Origin: Betaproteobacteria bacterium
GTDB lineage: Bacteria; Pseudomonadota; Gammaproteobacteria; Burkholderiales; Casimicrobiaceae
Length of the DNA: 9,944 nucleotides
Direction: 5' to 3'
Assembly: GCA_013298455.1 (NCBI GenBank)
Contig: JAAFHR010000094.1
Coordinates: 1-9,944, forward strand
The position numbers and the translations under genes are program-made. This document shows, one piece after another, positions 6,889 to 9,944 of this stretch (position 1 is its first letter; each line of letters starts with the position of its first letter). The notes beneath the pieces are model-generated. The model saw nothing but the letters and a program-made list of their open reading frames with translations. It searched no databases and was not told the origin of the DNA.

Positions 6889-7152
6889 TCAGCCGCGACG
6901 CGAACAATCGGGGTCGGTACAGACCCAACCGAGCGCCTTTCGGACCGCCGTGGATTGCGGAATGTAGCTGGCGCAGCGACCGCATTTCACCATTGAATCA
7001 GTCGCCTTTGTGTCGTCGCGGTCGGCGCGCTTCTTTTTGTTAACTTCGGCCTCATCGTCTCGCGCGTCTTGCCGAGATTTGTAGACCGAGACCATCCGAA
7101 GCGCGAGGAGCACCAGAAAAAAAACGACAATCCAAAAAATGACCTTACCCAA
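6889..7152 (-). CDS. PP0621-like small membrane-anchored zinc-ribbon protein
   Basis: This small protein of 87 residues resembles the uncharacterised PP0621 family commonly found before pilS in Betaproteobacteria. It has one hydrophobic segment at about residues 3-22 (VIFWIVVFFLVLLALRM), a charged linker (25-53), and a C-terminal domain with C57-x2-C60 and C78-x4-C83, which should hold a zinc ion. Basic residues follow the hydrophobic segment, which suggests the zinc domain faces the cytoplasm. The start is a TTG at 7152, with no in-frame ATG until Met20 at the end of the membrane segment; GGAA lies a few bases upstream. It is the first gene of the minus-strand block and ends 26 bases before pilS. 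Its function is unknown; a role in the PilS pathway is only suggested by position. Confidence 0.85.
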   Translation of the reverse strand: MGKVIFWIVVFFLVLLALRMVSVYKSRQDARDDEAEVNKKKRADRDDTKATDSMVKCGRCASYIPQSTAVRKALGWVCTDPDCSRRG

Positions 7153-7177
7153 TGAAACGTTCCGTCGCTCGGCGCAT

Positions 7178-7219
7178 AAAAATGGTAAGTTTCGAGTCTA
7201 GCAGCCTGTAGCCATTTTT
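7178..7219. repeat. Inverted repeat in the divergent intergenic region
   Basis: AAAAATGG at 7178-7185 and CCATTTTT at 7212-7219 form a perfect 8-base inverted repeat with a 26-base centre. It lies between the divergent PP0621-like/pilSR block and the phaM-like gene, just upstream of the phaM ribosome site (GAGG, 7222-7225). A shared operator is possible. I could not assign a convincing -35/-10 pair in either direction within this 80-base gap. Confidence 0.4.
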
Positions 7220-7232
7220 CTGAGGACACTCC

Positions 7233-7733
7233 ATGAGCAAAGCCAATTCTTCCTCTGCCACCGAACCATGGGCCGCATGGGCTGAATCATTTCAAAAGTT
7301 GATGGCAAATCCTGCCAATCTCAACCCGTTCTCTGGCGTGCCGGGCGTGGCATCGATGCCGGGTATGACAGGATTGCCAGGTATGGCGGGCTTTCCAGCG
7401 ATGCCCGGCATGCCAACACCCGACGTGGCTAGTCTGATGAAATCGATTGACCCTGAGGAAATTAATCGACGGATCAATGATTTGCGTGCGGTGGAGTCAT
7501 GGATGAAGCTATCGCTCTCGACCCTTGAAATGTCGATCAAAACGATGGAAATGCAGCGCGACGCATACGCCTCGTTCAGTAAGTTTCGCGAGACGGCGCA
7601 ACAGACTAGCCAAGCCGCTACCGACGCGATGGCCCGCAGCATGGGAGCCGCCGCGAAGTCGGCGAAACGCAACAGTCCTAGAGCCAAACCGGCCGCACAA
7701 CCCGCGCGAAAGCGCCGAGCAGCGAGCCGCTAG
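7233..7733 (+). CDS. phaM: PhaM-like polyhydroxyalkanoate granule-associated protein
   Basis: This 166-residue protein resembles PhaM, which in Ralstonia eutropha binds PHB synthase PhaC1 and the nucleoid, activates the synthase and helps share granules between daughter cells. The core match is the helical region at 65-112 (SLMKSIDPEEINRRINDLRAVESW, followed by LSTLEMSIKTMEMQRDA), with the family pattern of D-P-E-E-I followed by R-I-x-D-L-x-x-V-E-x-W. The C-terminus is Ala/Lys/Arg/Pro-rich (residues 139-166), like the DNA-binding tail of PhaM. The N-terminus begins with an EPWAAWAESFQKLM helix and then a Pro/Gly/Met-rich stretch at 35-63. The protein is shorter than R. eutropha PhaM (263 residues). 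The ATG at 7233 has GAGG 7 bases upstream. It is the only plus-strand gene before fadD. I am fairly sure of the family and less sure that function is the same. Confidence 0.8.
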   Translation: MSKANSSSATEPWAAWAESFQKLMANPANLNPFSGVPGVASMPGMTGLPGMAGFPAMPGMPTPDVASLMKSIDPEEINRRINDLRAVESWMKLSLSTLEMSIKTMEMQRDAYASFSKFRETAQQTSQAATDAMARSMGAAAKSAKRNSPRAKPAAQPARKRRAASR

Positions 7734-7746
7734 GGGGCTTTTGCAT

Positions 7747-7761
7747 GCGGCAGGGTGCCGC
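7747..7761 (+). other. Small GC hairpin after phaM
   Basis: GCGGCA (7747-7752) pairs with TGCCGC (7756-7761) around a GGG loop, 13 bases past the phaM stop. No T tract follows, so it is not a textbook intrinsic terminator. It could protect the 3' end of the transcript or mean nothing. Confidence 0.3.
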
Positions 7762-7822
7762 TGAGCCAATAGGCACTTCGCGATGAGGCTGCGCCCGTTC
7801 ATCGGATCTGTAGTGTTAAGGC

Positions 7823-7891
7823 CAGCAGCCGGTCGATTGCAAGCAAAACCGAACGCGGCAGTTACAGGCCCCGCTGAACGCGCGGCTGCTG
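7823..7891. repeat. Inverted repeat between phaM and fadD
   Basis: CAGCAGCCG at 7823-7831 and its exact complement CGGCTGCTG at 7883-7891 are separated by 51 bases, in the 225-base gap before fadD. I see no clear promoter, tRNA or small gene in this gap. The repeat could be an operator for a fatty-acid regulator or a chance match in GC-rich DNA; it does not resemble the E. coli FadR site as I know it. Confidence 0.3.
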
Positions 7892-7948
7892 CGTTCCGCG
7901 TACAAGTGAACGCCGTCGCGCATCGTTCGCTGTGCTTACAATCAAACG

Positions 7949-7954
7949 AGGAGG
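7949..7954 (+). promoter_or_regulatory. Ribosome binding site that sets the fadD start
   Basis: A perfect AGGAGG lies 4 bases before the ATG at 7959. The open frame extends upstream to a GTG at 7932, but those nine codons cover this site, so the ATG is the true start. Confidence 0.85.
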
Positions 7955-7958
7955 CAAC

Positions 7959-9668
7959 ATGACAACGCTAGATTCTCAAAGACCTTGGCTCGCTCAGTAT
8001 CCTGCGGCGATAGCGCCTGAAATCGACATGAGCGGCGTTTCGAGTTTGGCCGAAATGGTCGAAATGGCGATGAAAGAGCACGCGTCACGAGTGGCGTTCC
8101 ACTGCGGCGGCTCCGAGTTCAGCTACGCTGAGTTGGACCGGTTGAGTGCCGCGTTTGCAGCGCATCTCCAGGCGCACGGTTTCAAACGTGGCGATCGATT
8201 CGCCCTCATGATGCCCAATGTTTTGCAATATCCGATTGCGTTGATGGGCTGCCTGCGCTTGGGCGTCACGGTGGTTAACTGCAATCCTCTCTACACACCT
8301 CGCGAACTCGAACATCAGCTCAAAGACTCCGGCGCCAAGGGCATACTCGTTATTGAAAACTTCGCAAGCGTTTTGCAAGAGGTGATTGCGCGAACGGACG
8401 TGAAGCATGTTGTCGTTACGGGGCTCGGTGACCGGCTCAGTTGGTGGAAGGGGCCTGCGCTCAATTTTCTGGTTCGCCACGTCGCAAAATTGGTTCCAGA
8501 GTTTAGTTTTGGCGCCGCTATTCGCTTCAATGCGGCGCTCGCTGAGGGCGCTGGAAAATCGTTCACGCGTGAAGCGCTACACCATGACGATATTGCTTTT
8601 TTGCAGTACACCGGCGGTACCACCGGGGTCTCAAAAGGGGCGATTCTGACCCACAAAAACATCATCGCCAACGTGATGCAGTGCCGGTCGTGGCTCTTCG
8701 GTTTTCAAGAGGACAAACGCGATGAATGCATTGTGGCGGCGCTGCCGCTCTATCACATCTTCGCGCTGTCGGCGTGTACTTTCGTCTATGTGACTATTGG
8801 CGCGAAGATCGTCTTGATTACGAATCCCCGCGATGTTCCTGCATTCGTTCGCACCTTGAAGGAACATCGTTTCACGGTGCTGCCCGGTGTTAATACTCTG
8901 TTCACCGCGCTGATGAATCACGAAGACTTCGCATCGCTCGATTTCTCGTCGCTACGCTACGGTCTGGGTGGTGGAATGGCCGTGCAGCGCTCCACCGCCG
9001 AGGAGTGGCAACGTGTCACTGGCACCCCCTTAATAGAGGCCTACGGGCTTACGGAGACCTCGCCTGGGGCGACGATCAACGCGATTTCTGACGAGGGTTA
9101 TAACGGCTCGATTGGGCTGCCCATACCCTCGACTGAAGTTCGCCTGCGGCGCGATGACAACTCATGGGTGGCGTTGGATGATTTCGAAAGCGCGGGCGAG
9201 ATTTGCATCCGTGGCCCGCAAGTCATGCAGGGCTATTACAACCGGCCCGACGAAACGGCGAAGGTGCTCGACGCTGACGGCTGGCTCTCCACGGGCGACG
9301 TTGGAAAGATGGACGCCAAGGGCTTTTTCTACATCGTGGATCGCAAAAAGGACATGATCCTCGTTTCGGGATTCAATGTCTATCCCAACGAAATTGAGGG
9401 CGTGGTAGCGATGCACTCTGGCGTTCTAGAAGTCGCGGCTATCGGCGTTCCTGACGGCAAATCGGGCGAGGTGGTCAAGGTATTCGTCGTGCGCAAGGAT
9501 CCAGCGCTAACGTCTGCCCAGCTCTTGGCGCACTGCCGCGAGCAGCTCACTGGCTACAAGGTGCCCAAATTCGTCGAGTTTCGAAACGAACTGCCGAAGA
9601 CGAACGTCGGGAAGATTTTGCGACGGGAACTCCGCGACGAAGAAATCCGGCGCAAAGCGGCCGCGTGA
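7959..9668 (+). CDS. fadD: Long-chain fatty acid-CoA ligase FadD
   Basis: This is an acyl-CoA synthetase of the adenylate-forming (ANL) superfamily: it turns a fatty acid, ATP and CoA into acyl-CoA, AMP and pyrophosphate, at the inner membrane or cytoplasm, opening beta-oxidation. It has 569 residues, close to E. coli FadD (561). Motifs are in order: the ATP loop YTGGTTGVSKG at 217-227, YGLTE at 362-366 (adenine and ribose region), STGD ending at D447, the hinge DRKKD at 461-465 followed by SGFNVYPNEIE, and the C-terminal catalytic lysine K552 in NVGKILRRE. N-terminal PWLAQYPAAIAPEID is typical of FadD. Chain-length preference cannot be read reliably. It follows the phaM-like gene by 225 bases, with its own strong ribosome site. 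Fatty-acid induction is likely in general, but no known regulator site is visible. Confidence 0.95.
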   Translation: MTTLDSQRPWLAQYPAAIAPEIDMSGVSSLAEMVEMAMKEHASRVAFHCGGSEFSYAELDRLSAAFAAHLQAHGFKRGDRFALMMPNVLQYPIALMGCLRLGVTVVNCNPLYTPRELEHQLKDSGAKGILVIENFASVLQEVIARTDVKHVVVTGLGDRLSWWKGPALNFLVRHVAKLVPEFSFGAAIRFNAALAEGAGKSFTREALHHDDIAFLQYTGGTTGVSKGAILTHKNIIANVMQCRSWLFGFQEDKRDECIVAALPLYHIFALSACTFVYVTIGAKIVLITNPRDVPAFVRTLKEHRFTVLPGVNTLFTALMNHEDFASLDFSSLRYGLGGGMAVQRSTAEEWQRVTGTPLIEAYGLTETSPGATINAISDEGYNGSIGLPIPSTEVRLRRDDNSWVALDDFESAGEICIRGPQVMQGYYNRPDETAKVLDADGWLSTGDVGKMDAKGFFYIVDRKKDMILVSGFNVYPNEIEGVVAMHSGVLEVAAIGVPDGKSGEVVKVFVVRKDPALTSAQLLAHCREQLTGYKVPKFVEFRNELPKTNVGKILRRELRDEEIRRKAAA

Positions 9669-9670
9669 CG

Positions 9671-9717
9671 AAGCACTGCTTGGGCGTCAAATTTTTCAAT
9701 ATTTTTTCGATTTTTTT
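9671..9717 (+). terminator. Possible weak terminator after fadD
   Basis: A short stem AAGC-ACT-GCTT just after the fadD stop codon is followed by several T runs, at 9692-9696, 9702-9707 and 9711-9717. The stem has only 4 base pairs and sits some distance from the T runs, so this is a weak call; the T-rich tract itself is clear. Confidence 0.3.
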
Positions 9718-9820
9718 GTATTCGTTGACTAGTGGGGCTTAGAGCGACACGCTGCCTAAGTTTTGATCGTCTATTTGCTCGCTTTTTAGGCAAAAAAGTG
9801 GGTAAAAGGGAGTTGACGAC

Positions 9821-9849
9821 TTGCGCGATAGAAATAGGTGTGACATAAT
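9821..9849 (+). promoter_or_regulatory. Sigma-70-type promoter facing the right edge
   Basis: A -35 element TTGCGC (9821-9826) and a -10 element CATAAT (9844-9849) are 17 bases apart, and the bases TGA just before the -10 give an extended TGn motif. Surrounding DNA is AT-rich compared with the genes. Transcription should start near 9856 and run out of the window. The nearby TTGACG at 9813-9818 is closer to the -35 consensus but would leave a 25-base spacer, which is too long. The product is unknown: a stable RNA or a protein gene with a leader are both possible. The GTG at 9912 opens an 11-codon frame to the edge without a good ribosome site. Confidence 0.6.
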
Positions 9850-9944
9850 TTCTGTCTTCGCTCGAGAAACAAATCGCTTGAAACTGTGTTGAACACGGGA
9901 ACGATCTGGTTGTGAAGATTGAGAGAAGCCGCGAATTGGCGGGG

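Noticed and set aside
6863..6985. 41-codon N-terminal extension of pilS starting at an ATG at 6985.
   Set aside because: It overlaps the zinc-ribbon coding region in a different frame, has no PilS-like content, and the ATG at 6862 gives a normal PilS length.
7833..7845. GGTCGATTGC-like stretch resembling a tRNA T-loop in the phaM-fadD gap.
   Set aside because: It departs from the GGTTCRANNCC pattern and no acceptor or anticodon stems can be built around it.
7932..7958. GTG start at 7932 for fadD.
   Set aside because: A perfect AGGAGG lies inside this extension at the right distance from the ATG at 7959.

Overview
The window looks like an ordinary stretch of betaproteobacterial chromosome, most likely Burkholderiales. 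The evidence is the gene content and order: a cytoplasmic-facing PP0621-type small protein, then pilS, pilR and ampD; yciB, bolA and a PpiC-type foldase; a PhaM-like polyhydroxyalkanoate granule protein; and a tripartite tricarboxylate transporter (TTT) pair. The DNA is moderately GC-rich by eye. I see no transposase, integrase, phage gene, tRNA, CRISPR array or toxin-antitoxin pair. No genus can be named from this alone.

Left part, minus strand, 1-1214: the two membrane subunits of a TTT transporter, tctB followed by tctA. tctA runs off the left edge, so only its first 249 codons are here. No gene for the periplasmic binding protein (tctC) lies next to tctB; the upstream neighbour is an unrelated foldase gene, separated by a strong hairpin terminator at 1318-1345.

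Centre, minus strand, 1382-7152: seven tightly packed genes all read leftward, in transcription order PP0621-like zinc-ribbon protein, pilS, pilR, ampD, yciB, bolA, PpiC-type foldase. Gaps range from a few bases of overlap to 63 bases. The first half is a two-component system typical of type IV pilus control (membrane kinase PilS and sigma-54 activator PilR) with AmpD translationally linked behind it. The second half is an envelope and housekeeping group: septation-associated membrane protein, iron-sulfur-linked BolA, and an exported peptidyl-prolyl isomerase. The block ends at the UUCG-loop terminator.

Right part, plus strand, 7233-9668: divergent from the pilSR block are a PhaM-like granule protein and, 225 bases on, fadD (long-chain acyl-CoA synthetase). 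FadD activates fatty acids and PhaM-type proteins organise PHA granules, so a shared theme of carbon storage and lipid use is possible but is inference. The last 276 bases hold T-rich sequence and then a good sigma-70-type promoter pointing off the right edge, whose product is outside the window.

I found no clear undescribed system. The points most worth a second look are the small zinc-ribbon protein coupled to pilS, the Pro/Gly/Met-rich insert in the PhaM-like protein, a hairpin that places the pilS stop codon in its loop, a cluster of TTG starts, and the orphan promoter with its leader at the right end.
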